DNA of 64,000 nucleotides, from contig NZ_CP072036.1 of assembly GCF_018847375.1 (NCBI RefSeq), positions 1,674,001-1,738,000 of the forward strand, written 5' to 3'. Shown piece by piece: positions 1 to 8,728 of the stretch. A program made the translations under genes and the position numbers. Under the pieces are notes generated by a model. The model saw nothing but the letters and a program-made list of their open reading frames with translations, searched no databases and was not told the origin of the DNA. This DNA comes from Akkermansia massiliensis (lineage in GTDB: Bacteria; Verrucomicrobiota; Verrucomicrobiia; Verrucomicrobiales; Akkermansiaceae). Position 1 is the stretch's first letter. Each line of letters starts with the position of its first letter.

Positions 1-1015
1 CGATGTCTTCAATCCCGGCGCGGACGGCCAGCGTGGAGTCCAGGGAAACGAGGTAATCCATGCCGGGGGGCATCTCCGTATCGTTCAGCAGGGCCTTGAT
101 ATTGTCCACCAGCTGGATGGCGTTCCCTCCGGGCGCTTCGTAAATGCCGATGGAGGCGGCGGGCATGCCGTTCACGGAAGAGCTGAGGCTGTAAGTCTCC
201 GAACCCAGCTCCACGCGGGCGACGTCACCCACCCGCACGATGGAACTGCCCTGTCCGCGCACCACGATGTTTTCAAACTCCTTCACGCTGGTCAGGCGTC
301 CGGGCGCCTTCACGGTGAAGGAAAGCTGCTGGTCCGGCGGAGCGGGCTGCGCGCCTATCTTGCCCGCCGGGTTCACGGCGTTCTGGGCCTGCACCGCCAG
401 CATCACGTCACGGGCCGTGATGTTCAGGGCGGCCATCTTTTCCGGATTCAGCCAGATGCGCATGGCATAGCGGCCGGAGCCGAACACCTGCACGTCGCCC
501 ACGCCGGGCACGCGCTTGATGGCGTCCACCATGTTGATATACGCGTAATTGGCCAGCCAGAGGCCGTCGTAGGTTCCCTGGGGGGAATAAAGGCTGACGA
601 CCAGGGCGGGCAGCCCGCTGGTCTTGCGCAGGGAGACGCCCAGTTCGCTGACTTCCGGCGGAAGCTGGGAGGTGGCCTGCCCGTAGCGCAGGTAGGAAAG
701 CACCTGGTCCATGTTCGCCTCCGTGCCGATCTCAAAGAGGATCATCATGCTCATCTGCCCGTTGTTGGTATTGACGGAAGTCATGTAGGACATGCCGTCC
801 ACGCCGGACATCTGCTGCTCAATGGGGGATGCGATGGATTTGACCACCGTCTCGCAGTCCGCTCCGGGATAGGTGGCCGTCACCTGGATGGAAGGGGGGA
901 TGATGTCCGGATACTCGGAAATGGGCAGGCGCAGAATGGAGAAGGTCCCCAGCAGGACGATGATGATGGAGAGGCAGATGGAGAGGATGGGGCGCTTGAT
1001 GAAGAAATCGGCCAT
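1..1015 (-). CDS. RND multidrug efflux permease, AcrB/MexB-like (N-terminal part)
   Basis: Inner-membrane proton-driven pump of a tripartite efflux system. The reading frame opens with ATG at 1013-1015 and continues off the left edge, so only about 338 N-terminal residues are visible. The start MADFFIKRPILS followed at once by a transmembrane helix (SICLSIIIVLLG) and the phrase ISEYPDI is the standard HAE1-family opening. Next come the conserved PIEQQMSGVDGMSYM stretch and porter-domain sequence around ITARDVMLAVQAQNAVNPAGKIG. The adaptor gene lies just upstream on the same strand with a 12-base gap, so the two form an operon. An outer-membrane factor gene would be expected beyond the edge but is not visible. 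The substrate cannot be told from the sequence. Confidence 0.93.
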   Translation of the reverse strand, partial: MADFFIKRPILSICLSIIIVLLGTFSILRLPISEYPDIIPPSIQVTATYPGADCETVVKSIASPIEQQMSGVDGMSYMTSVNTNNGQMSMMILFEIGTEANMDQVLSYLRYGQATSQLPPEVSELGVSLRKTSGLPALVVSLYSPQGTYDGLWLANYAYINMVDAIKRVPGVGDVQVFGSGRYAMRIWLNPEKMAALNITARDVMLAVQAQNAVNPAGKIGAQPAPPDQQLSFTVKAPGRLTSVKEFENIVVRGQGSSIVRVGDVARVELGSETYSLSSSVNGMPAASIGIYEAPGGNAIQLVDNIKALLNDTEMPPGMDYLVSLDSTLAVRAGIEDI

Positions 1016-1027
1016 GGCGGGAGGGGC

Positions 1028-2185
1028 TTATTGGTTGCTGGCGGGTACCGCTTTCAGGCGTGCGTCCGGGTTTCTGGAGGCCATTTCCGCCTGGAGAAGG
1101 CCGTCCACGACCACTTTGCTCTGCGGGGTGAGGGAACCCGGTTTCAGCGGAATGACCTGCTGCCGGTCGCCGAGCTGCGTTCCGGCCTGCACGGGGATGA
1201 TGGAAGGGTGGTTGTTCTCATCCAGCGCAATGACGAAAAAGCGCCCCTGCGTGGAAAGAAGAGCCTTTGCCGGAACGGTCAGCGCGTTTTTGACGGTAGC
1301 CAGCCGGGCCGTAGCCATGATGAACATGCCGGGGCGCAGCAGGTAATCGGCATTGGGGAGGTTGGCCTGCACGCGGATGGTGCCCGTCTGGGGGTTGAAC
1401 GCCCGGTCAATGGCTACCACCGTAGCCTGTTCCGGGTATTTGGTACCGTCTTTCAGCGTGATATCCAGCTTGCTGCCCGTCTGGACGCCTTCATTCCCGT
1501 TCTTGCCGGCCTGCTGGATCCATTCCTGCTGGGTGACGGCAAAGTTGACGCGGATGGGATTGACGGAGGATACGACGGCGAGGGGGCCGCTTTCCGGGCT
1601 GACCAGGTCGCCTATATTCGTCTTGGAAATGCCGGCGATTCCGTCAAAGGGGGCATACAGCACCGTATAGGAAAGATTCTTTTCAGCCAGGGCCAGGGCC
1701 GCCGTGGCCTGCTGCACCTGCGCTTCCGCGGCAATGGCGGAGAGGCGCGTATCCTCGTACTTCTGCTTGGAAATGGCGTTCTCCGCGGCCAGGGGCTTGT
1801 AAATCTCCGCGTCATAATTCAACTGCTGGAGCTGGGCCTGCGCCTGTTCCAGCGTGGCTTTGGCCCTGGAGACCTGGTCCTTGAAGGTGGAATCGTCAAT
1901 GCGGAAAAGCACCTCCCCCTTTTTCACAATGGCGCCGTTGGCGTAATTCTGCGTTTGCAGGTAGCCCGTGATTTGGGGAACGATGGAGGCGTTGTCCACG
2001 CCATCCAGATGGCCCACCCAGCTTCCCGTTACCGGGATGTCCATGGCAACAGGCTGTTCGTAAATAAGCGTGGGCGTTTCATGCGGCACCTGTTCCGTCT
2101 TTTTACACCCGGAAAAAAGGAGGGAGAACAAGAAGAGGAGAACGGCGGAACCGGAGATAGAGCCCGTCAGGCGTGTCAAGTCCAT
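1028..2185 (-). CDS. RND efflux periplasmic adaptor lipoprotein (AcrA/MexA-like)
   Basis: Membrane-fusion protein that links the RND permease to an outer-membrane channel. I start at the ATG at 2183-2185, which gives a signal peptide ending in the lipobox FSGC with Cys27 as the lipidated residue; a longer in-frame start at 2257 would bury this signal. The order is typical: first half-lipoyl strand near residues 60-90 (SIVPQITGYL, GEVLFRIDD), alpha-helical hairpin about 95-155 rich in Ala, Gln and Lys, second lipoyl half (YTVLYAPFDGIAGIS), then beta-barrel (GTIRVQANLPNADYLLRPGMF). It is co-transcribed with the permease. A purine-rich AAAGGAGG lies about 23 bases upstream of the ATG, further than ideal, so the start is less certain than the identity. 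Confidence 0.9.
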   Translation of the reverse strand: MDLTRLTGSISGSAVLLFLFSLLFSGCKKTEQVPHETPTLIYEQPVAMDIPVTGSWVGHLDGVDNASIVPQITGYLQTQNYANGAIVKKGEVLFRIDDSTFKDQVSRAKATLEQAQAQLQQLNYDAEIYKPLAAENAISKQKYEDTRLSAIAAEAQVQQATAALALAEKNLSYTVLYAPFDGIAGISKTNIGDLVSPESGPLAVVSSVNPIRVNFAVTQQEWIQQAGKNGNEGVQTGSKLDITLKDGTKYPEQATVVAIDRAFNPQTGTIRVQANLPNADYLLRPGMFIMATARLATVKNALTVPAKALLSTQGRFFVIALDENNHPSIIPVQAGTQLGDRQQVIPLKPGSLTPQSKVVVDGLLQAEMASRNPDARLKAVPASNQ

Positions 2186-2295
2186 GCTGTGAATGACACG
2201 CCGGCGGCCTCCTTTGTTGAAAGAAGGCTTTCCGGGCGGCAGCGCCGTCCGTGTCATGCAGGTGGATTTTCACCCGGATGACGCGGCGGGACGTC

Positions 2296-5052
2296 TTACG
2301 GGCGGGCGGAGGATTTGTCCGGCGTGAAGGCGCGCACCAGCTCTCCGATCCACAGGACGAGGGAGGTGCCGGCAAAGATGATGCCCCAGTCCGTCCAGCT
2401 CAGGGGCACCACGTTGAACATCTTGCCGCCGAAGGTGACGATGAGGTATTGCCCGGCCAGGATGAGCAGAGCCACCACTCCGAAGCCCCCGATGCTGGCG
2501 CCCATGCGGGCAAAGGCGCTCTGGTGCGTGTTGAAAGCCTTGGCGTTGAACATGTTCCAGAACTGGAGAAGGACGAAGATGGTGAAAAACAGGGACAGTT
2601 CATAGCCGGTCAGTTCATGCTCCGGTGAGGAGAAGTCCAGGTAGCTGCCGAAGTAGCCGCTGAGGCTGAACTGCGTGAGGCTGGTGACGTCCGCATGCTT
2701 GAAGTATTGCAGCAGGCCGAACAGGAAGGCCACGAACAGGATGCCCACGCCCAGAATGTTCCTGCCCATGGGGCGGGTGATGATGTGGTCCGTCGTCTTG
2801 CGCGGCGGATCCTGCATCACGCGTTCGTCCGGCGGCAGGGAGGCCAGGGCCAGCGCGGCGAAGGTATCCATGATGAGGTTGACCCAGAGCATCTGCGTGA
2901 CCGTGAGGGGGGATTCCGTGCCCAGGAACGCGCCGATGAGCACAATGAGGCAGGCCGCCACGTTGATGGTCATCTGGAAGACGATGAAGCGCTGGATATT
3001 CCGGTACAGGGAGCGTCCCCACATGACGGCGCGGGAAATGCTCATGAAGGAATTGTCCAGGATGGTGATGGCGCTGGCCTCCTTGGCTACGGTAGTGCCG
3101 TCCCCCATGGAGAGGCCCACCTGCGCGGCGTTCAGGGCGGGGGCGTCGTTGGTGCCGTCCCCGGTGACGGCCACCACCTGGTCCTTCTTCTGGAGCAGCT
3201 TCACCAGGCGTTCCTTGTCCATGGGCCTGGCGCGGCACATGATTTTCAGGTCCATCACGCGGTCCAGCAGTTCCGCATCCGGCGTCTGTTCAAACTCCAC
3301 GCCCGTCATCAGGCGGTCCGGCGTGTCCGCCTCCGTCCACAGGCCGATCTGGCGGCCGATTTCCCGTGCGGTGCCGGGGGTGTCCCCCGTGACGATCTTG
3401 ATATTGATGCCCGCGTCCATGCAGTCCTTCACAGCCTGGGGCACGTCGTCCCGGACGGGGTCGGAAATGGCGGCGATGCCCAGGTAAACCAAGTCCTTGC
3501 GGATGACGCGGCCGTCCTCAAACACCGGGGCGTCATCATCCAGGATTCGGTACGCGAAGCCCAGCGTGCGCATGGCCTGGTTCTGGTAGGCCAGGAGCTG
3601 TTCCTCAATGGCGGGGCGCATGTCCGCGGCAGGAACCTGGCCTTCCGGAGTCAGGACGGTGGAGCAGAGGCCCAGCACGATTTCCGGCGCGCCCTTCACG
3701 TAAAGGACTTTTTTGCCCAGCAGGGGGGATTCCACCACGGTAGCCATGTACTTACGTTCCGTGGAAAAAGTGAGCTGTTCCTGCACGCGGGCGTTTTCCC
3801 GCAGGTCCAGGTAATTCACGCCCAGCCCGTGCAGCCACAGGAGGAGCGCCCCTTCCGTGGGATTGCCCAGGGCCTTGATGTGTTCCGGGTCCGCATAGTC
3901 CAGGAAGGCGGTGGAGTTGACGGCGATGCCTTCCCGGATCAGGTTGCCCAGCTCGCCGTCCGCCGGGGCGGCGTCCCCCAGGCCGTAGAAGTCCGCCTTG
4001 TATACGTTCATCTGGTTGCGCGTCAGGGTGCCCGTCTTGTCCGTGCAGATGACGGTGGCGGCCCCCATGGTTTCGCAGGCGTGCATCTTGCGCACCAGGT
4101 TGTTGTTGGCGAGCATGCTCTTCATGCTCAGGGCCAGGCTCAGGGTGACGCTCATGGGCAGCCCTTCCGGCACCGTAACCACGATGACGGTCACGGCGAT
4201 CATGACGGTGTTCAGAATGTAGGTTCCCGCGCTCAGCCATTCCACGGGGCCGGGCAGGTGGGAGAAATACAGGGTAAGCCGCCCGATGATGATAAGGGCG
4301 GCAATGGCGTAGCTGGCCCAGGTGATGAGGTCGCCCAGCCTGGAAAGCTGGCGGTTGAGGGGCGTCTGCACCTTGTTGTCGATCTGGGAGCCTTCATAGA
4401 CCTTGCCGTATTCCGTCCTGTCCCCTACGGACGTCACTTCCATGATGCCGTGGCCGTCCGCCACGGTGGTTCCTTTCAGAACGTGGTTGGAGGGGTAGGT
4501 GGCGTCCTTCTTGAATTCCGCCTCATTCGTGGTTTTGCCGATGAGGGGTTCCCCCGTCAGCGTGGATTCGTTGACCTGGAGGGAAACGGCTTCCAGCAGG
4601 ACGCCGTCCGCCGGAACCTCCTCCCCAGTGTTCAGGATGACGATGTCTCCCACCACCACGTCCCGGCGGGGAAGTTCGCAGATATTGCCGCCGCGGATCA
4701 CCTGGACCATGGTCTCGTCGTTGACCTGGTTCAGGATTTCAAACTTCTTGTTGGCGCTTACCTCGAAGGCGAAGCCCACGCAGGTGGCCAGCAGGATGGC
4801 TACCAGGATGCCCACGGGCTCCAGGAAGACGCTGGCCGGTTCCGCTCCGGTGAAGAACTGGTAGCAGGCCACGCCTACGGACAGGAGCAGGGCCACCAGC
4901 AGAATCTTGATGATGGGGTCTGAGAATTTCTCCAGGAACTGCTTCCACAGGGGTTCCTTTACCGGGGGCGTCAGGATATTGACCCCGTATTTGGTCCGGT
5001 TTTCCAGAACCTGCTGTTCCGAAAGTCCCTGGTGATGTGCTGCACTCTTCAT
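2296..5052 (-). CDS. Calcium-translocating P-type ATPase, PMCA type
   Basis: A 918-residue P2-type cation pump that uses ATP to export Ca2+ from the cytoplasm. The phosphorylated aspartate is D338 in CTDKTGTLT. The actuator-domain TLTGEP motif, the M4 ion-site motif VPEGLP (about residue 297), nucleotide-domain KGAPE and hinge-domain MTGDGTNDAPAL-like sequence (VTGDGTNDAPALNAA) are all present. Length and the motif VTVPEGLPMSVTLSLA match the plasma-membrane Ca2+ ATPase group; the C-terminal tail is short, with no obvious calmodulin-type extension. The gene stands alone between the efflux operon and a divergent small membrane gene. A different divalent metal as substrate is possible, because Ca2+ specificity is assigned by family only. 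Confidence 0.93.
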   Translation of the reverse strand: MKSAAHHQGLSEQQVLENRTKYGVNILTPPVKEPLWKQFLEKFSDPIIKILLVALLLSVGVACYQFFTGAEPASVFLEPVGILVAILLATCVGFAFEVSANKKFEILNQVNDETMVQVIRGGNICELPRRDVVVGDIVILNTGEEVPADGVLLEAVSLQVNESTLTGEPLIGKTTNEAEFKKDATYPSNHVLKGTTVADGHGIMEVTSVGDRTEYGKVYEGSQIDNKVQTPLNRQLSRLGDLITWASYAIAALIIIGRLTLYFSHLPGPVEWLSAGTYILNTVMIAVTVIVVTVPEGLPMSVTLSLALSMKSMLANNNLVRKMHACETMGAATVICTDKTGTLTRNQMNVYKADFYGLGDAAPADGELGNLIREGIAVNSTAFLDYADPEHIKALGNPTEGALLLWLHGLGVNYLDLRENARVQEQLTFSTERKYMATVVESPLLGKKVLYVKGAPEIVLGLCSTVLTPEGQVPAADMRPAIEEQLLAYQNQAMRTLGFAYRILDDDAPVFEDGRVIRKDLVYLGIAAISDPVRDDVPQAVKDCMDAGINIKIVTGDTPGTAREIGRQIGLWTEADTPDRLMTGVEFEQTPDAELLDRVMDLKIMCRARPMDKERLVKLLQKKDQVVAVTGDGTNDAPALNAAQVGLSMGDGTTVAKEASAITILDNSFMSISRAVMWGRSLYRNIQRFIVFQMTINVAACLIVLIGAFLGTESPLTVTQMLWVNLIMDTFAALALASLPPDERVMQDPPRKTTDHIITRPMGRNILGVGILFVAFLFGLLQYFKHADVTSLTQFSLSGYFGSYLDFSSPEHELTGYELSLFFTIFVLLQFWNMFNAKAFNTHQSAFARMGASIGGFGVVALLILAGQYLIVTFGGKMFNVVPLSWTDWGIIFAGTSLVLWIGELVRAFTPDKSSARP

Positions 5053-5224
5053 GGTTGAGATGTTTCTTTACCTGATTGGAGTCCGTGAGAAAAGTGCGGA
5101 GGAGGATTTTCAGGGATGATGACGGGAGTTTTTGGGAAAGGAGCGGCGCGGCTTGCCTCCCGTGCCGTAAAAGGCGGCATTGTTGCCTTGACTTTGACGG
5201 AGTTCCGGCGATTCTGAAGCACCT

Positions 5225-5878
5225 ATGTGGAATGATCTTTCTCATGGCCTTTCCGTACTGGCGGACGCCCTTGCCTTCCTCTCCCGCTCCTGGGGGTTCT
5301 GGATCTGCGTGGGCAGCGTGGCGGGACTGGCCGCCGTGTATGCGTGGTGGAGAAAGCGGCTGGCCCTGTGGGCGTTTGCCCTGGCGTTCCTTTCCCTGCT
5401 GGCCGTGGTGGGCCTGGCGTGCCGCCAGGTGATGCATCAAAAGACCTTCCTGTGGATCCAGGAGCCGGAGCTCCAGGCCCTGTCCGGAAAGTACGAGGTG
5501 GAATCCTCCCCCAGGGAGCGGTGGTTTTTCCGGCCGCCGGAGCTGAAGCGCTTTTTCCAGGTCAGCTCCTCCACGCTTCTCCTGAATGAAGACGGAACGT
5601 GCGAGATTTCCTCCTTCCCGCGCCCGGAGGCGTGGGGCAGGTGGATTTCCCGCCCGGAAGACAGGGATGACCTTTCCGTGCTGGAGGAGGACCTCGTTTC
5701 CTCCTGCCGCGGAACCTGGTCCCTGGTGAAGAAAGGGGGATATTACGGCGTCTCCATCGTTTATTCCCCCGGCAGCAGTTTGACGCTGTACCTGGGCGGG
5801 GAGAATGCGGAATGCCTGGTGATGCCGGTCAACCCCTCCGACCCGCTGGAAGCGGTGACGTTTGAGAAAACGTTCTGA
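5225..5878 (+). CDS. Hypothetical membrane-anchored protein, 217 aa
   Basis: I do not recognise the family. Two hydrophobic segments lie at about residues 15-40 (AFLSRSWGFWICVGSVAGLAAVY) and 46-67, followed by a soluble C-terminal region of some 145 residues rich in Trp, Arg and Ser with predicted beta character (TLLLNEDGTCEISSF, YGVSIVYSPGSSLTLYLGG). This suggests a two-helix anchor with an extracytoplasmic domain. It is divergent from the Ca2+ ATPase gene and convergent with the glycosidase gene, so it is probably a single-gene unit. Codon use matches the neighbours. Confidence 0.7.
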   Translation: MWNDLSHGLSVLADALAFLSRSWGFWICVGSVAGLAAVYAWWRKRLALWAFALAFLSLLAVVGLACRQVMHQKTFLWIQEPELQALSGKYEVESSPRERWFFRPPELKRFFQVSSSTLLLNEDGTCEISSFPRPEAWGRWISRPEDRDDLSVLEEDLVSSCRGTWSLVKKGGYYGVSIVYSPGSSLTLYLGGENAECLVMPVNPSDPLEAVTFEKTF

Positions 5879-5900
5879 CCCGGGCGCAGGGGCGGGTGGA

Positions 5901-5933
5901 AAAAATGGAGGGAGGCTGCTTTTCCAGCCTCCC
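5901..5933 (-). terminator. Rho-independent terminator of the glycosidase gene
   Basis: A perfect 9-bp stem GGGAGGCTG/CAGCCTCCC (5910-5918 and 5925-5933) with a 6-base loop. On the minus strand it is followed by a run of six T within CATTTTTTCC, so it serves the gene ending at 6002. Confidence 0.8.
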
Positions 5934-6001
5934 CCCCAATGTAGCTTTTCAAGTGCCGCTTCTGCTTGAGCGGGAGCGTGGCTCCGGGACTCCGGAAGCT
6001 T

Positions 6002-8539
6002 TTATTTGACCTTTCCTCCTTCGTACACCAGCACTTCAAAGGGCTTCAGCGTGAAGGTGAGCTCCTTGTCAATGTTTACGGTCTTGCCGGAGAAGCCGTC
6101 CAGCTTCCGCTGGTCGTCATAGGAATCCTTGAAGGTGATGGACCCCTTGACGTCCGCGGGAATGTCCAGGATGCCGCGCAGGGTGCCGGTCAGGCTCTTT
6201 TCCTGGTCGGAGGAATTGCGGAGGGCCAGGGTGGCCTTGTTTTTATTCCATGCGGCCCAGCCGTACACGGCCCCTTCATTGGCCTCCTTGTTCCACGGGT
6301 TGCCGCCCACCCAGTGCACGTCGTCCAGAACGTCCGCGTTGCGGCGTATCCATTTAATGCCCTTGGCCAGCTCGTCCCACAGCATGCCGTCCTTGGCGTT
6401 CATCAGGTCCCTGTCCACGTAAAGCTCCTGCAGGGAGGTGCCGCAGGCCGTGGCGCAGCGGAGTTCCTTCTTCACGTTTTCAGGGTCGCGGGGCATGCAC
6501 GCGGGCGGCCCGAACTTGGTGACCATCAGGCCGTGGGTCATCATGGAATTGATGGGCATCAGCGGGGAACCCTGCACAAAGACCTCATGCACCAGGCGGT
6601 CGCGGTAGGTGATCCACTTGTCGCGGTTGTCGCCCACGCCGATCGTTCCGAAGTCGTTTTCCTGCCTCCATACGGAATCCGCATAACGGAACCAGAACGG
6701 GGAGGCCCAGGTGCCCACGGTGCAATTGATGTAAAGGTCCCCCTTCTTCTTGCGCAGGGCGTTCAGCACGCGGATGATGCCTTCCGCATCCTCCTCGTTG
6801 CCGGGGCCCTTGGCGTGGAAATGGGTGCTGATGCCGTCGAATTTGAAGTACTTCATGTTGTAGTCCTTCACCATCTGGGAGCAGCGGCCCACAAAGGCGT
6901 CAAAGTATTCCTTGTTGGAAAGCTGGAAGTTGCCGATCTTGTTGTCCGGGTGCTTCACGTTCCAGTGGGCCAGGCGCTTGCCCTTGGAGGCACCGTAGCC
7001 GCCCACCGGGCCCAGCCAGGTGCCGATGCCGGCCTTTTGTTTACCCGCGGCGGCGTCAATGCGCTTGAAGCCCTGCGGGAACATCTTGTGGAAATCCCAC
7101 AGGCTGTTGAACTCGTCCCAGCCGTCGTCCCAGACGAAGGCGTCAATGGACATGCCGCGCTTCTGGAAAAACTGTTCCTGCCAATCCTTCAGGACGGCCA
7201 GGCACTGTTCTTCCGTCATGCGCTTGGCGGGGTCTGAATCATTGTTCCGGTTGATGTTCAGTTCATACCAGGAATTGTAATGGATGAAGGGACGGTAGGG
7301 CATCACGCGCTCCCGCTCCATATAGGCCAGGAAGGAACGGCGTTGCTGGCCGGGGGCGAAGATGCCGAGGACGGAGGACACCTCCCACACCTCCCTGGGT
7401 TGCATGGTGGTTTTGCGGCTCCAGACGCCCTGGGCGAGCTGGGAATCGTCCGCCTGGGCGTCTTCCTTTTCCTCCAGCGTGCGCACGGGCAGGGAGAAAG
7501 TGATTTCCCCCTTGCTGGCAATCGGTTCGCTCTTGGTCTGGACCCAGTAGCGCAGCAGGTAATTCCCCTTGGCGGGAACTTTTACGGTGTAGGAATTGTT
7601 GGCATTGGCGTCTCCGGTACTCCCGGCGTGGAAGTCGGAATCAAGGACGGCCCCCTTGGCGGAAAGGAGCTGCACGCCGGCGGTGTTCAGCTTGTTGTTT
7701 CCCTTGTCGCCTCCCTTGTACTGGAAAGTAATGGTGCAGGAGCCCTTGCCGTCAATGGTGACGGGGCCTTCCGCGCAGGCTACCTGTTCCCCGTACTGCT
7801 TTTTCAGCTCCTGCGGAATGTTGAAATTGCCCGTCCATGAAGCCGTGGACCATTTGTCCGCGTTCCAGGCTGTGGACTCCCCGCCTGCCGCGTTTCCGGA
7901 GCCTCCCACGGTGTTGATGCCCATGGGCGTTTCCAGGGCGGTGAACGCCAGGTCATTCACGATGAGCGCGCCCCTGGCGTTGCCGGAAACGGAGGGGGAG
8001 CCCGCCTTCCCTTCCACCAGGTCATACTGCATGGCCACGATGCTCTTCATCTGGATGGGCTTTGTGCTCACCAGGCGGAGTTCCTGCCGCAGGTAGTGGG
8101 AATTGTCCCTGAGTACGGCGCGCCAGGAAATGTGCAGGGAGCCGTTCAGCGCCTGGAAGGAGGCCGTGACGGCTTTTCCGGGGAAGCGGTCCGCCAGTTT
8201 GAACGCCTTGGGGTTGGGCTGGAGGGTGACGAGTTTGACGTCCCCCGCCTTCAGGCCGGAGGACTTGATGCTCTGGCCGTCCTGAAGATTGATGATGAAC
8301 AATTCGTCCCCGGCCTTGGCTACAGGGCCCAGTTTGGACGTCATTCCTCCGAAGGAAAGCTTCCCGCCCCGGTTGATGAATTTGGCCGTCAGGATGTTGT
8401 TGGAAAGGGTATAGCCGGAAGGAGCCTGCTCCGCATTGGCCGCGCCGGGGGTGGGGCCCGGGAAGACGACTGCTGCGGGAACGGTGGCAACGCTTCCCAG
8501 AACGGCGGCCATCAGGAGAGCTTTAGTGAGGAATTTCAT
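6002..8539 (-). CDS. Secreted glycoside hydrolase, clan GH-D-like (GH36/GH27-like)
   Basis: An 845-residue exported protein. Residues 1-23 form a signal peptide (MKFLTKALLMAAVLGSVATVPA). The first 200 residues look like the beta-sandwich of GH36-type enzymes. Residues about 255-350 are Gly/Asn-rich beta sequence like an inserted carbohydrate-binding or Ig-like module. The catalytic TIM barrel follows, with FVWDDGW (D471, D472) and MKYFKFDGIS, where D568 is the likely nucleophile by analogy with KWD/KYD motifs in GH36 and GH27. WRQENDFG and GDNRDKW lie further on as acid/base candidates. A C-terminal beta domain ends the protein. The likely role is cleaving alpha-linked sugars, perhaps alpha-galactosides of mucin, but the substrate is inferred. 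It is monocistronic with its own terminator. Confidence 0.72.
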   Translation of the reverse strand: MKFLTKALLMAAVLGSVATVPAAVVFPGPTPGAANAEQAPSGYTLSNNILTAKFINRGGKLSFGGMTSKLGPVAKAGDELFIINLQDGQSIKSSGLKAGDVKLVTLQPNPKAFKLADRFPGKAVTASFQALNGSLHISWRAVLRDNSHYLRQELRLVSTKPIQMKSIVAMQYDLVEGKAGSPSVSGNARGALIVNDLAFTALETPMGINTVGGSGNAAGGESTAWNADKWSTASWTGNFNIPQELKKQYGEQVACAEGPVTIDGKGSCTITFQYKGGDKGNNKLNTAGVQLLSAKGAVLDSDFHAGSTGDANANNSYTVKVPAKGNYLLRYWVQTKSEPIASKGEITFSLPVRTLEEKEDAQADDSQLAQGVWSRKTTMQPREVWEVSSVLGIFAPGQQRRSFLAYMERERVMPYRPFIHYNSWYELNINRNNDSDPAKRMTEEQCLAVLKDWQEQFFQKRGMSIDAFVWDDGWDEFNSLWDFHKMFPQGFKRIDAAAGKQKAGIGTWLGPVGGYGASKGKRLAHWNVKHPDNKIGNFQLSNKEYFDAFVGRCSQMVKDYNMKYFKFDGISTHFHAKGPGNEEDAEGIIRVLNALRKKKGDLYINCTVGTWASPFWFRYADSVWRQENDFGTIGVGDNRDKWITYRDRLVHEVFVQGSPLMPINSMMTHGLMVTKFGPPACMPRDPENVKKELRCATACGTSLQELYVDRDLMNAKDGMLWDELAKGIKWIRRNADVLDDVHWVGGNPWNKEANEGAVYGWAAWNKNKATLALRNSSDQEKSLTGTLRGILDIPADVKGSITFKDSYDDQRKLDGFSGKTVNIDKELTFTLKPFEVLVYEGGKVK

Positions 8540-8728
8540 GGTTTGGTATCAAGGAAAATGGAACTACCTTGCCAAGATAGACCCCAACGCGGTTTCTTCA
8601 AGGAAAAAGCCTCCCGGCAGGCGAGGCGGCTGTTTGAAAATCCGTCATGGTTTTCCGTGCGGAAAGAACTCCCGGTATCTATGACACACAAGCATTGATT
8701 TTTTTCAACCGGTCTTGGTCTAATCTGC

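Noticed and set aside
2695..4923. Long plus-strand frame of 742 codons opposite the Ca2+ ATPase
   Set aside because: Its sequence is His/Gln/Gly-rich antisense text; the minus-strand ATPase has all its motifs, so this is a shadow frame of a GC-rich gene.
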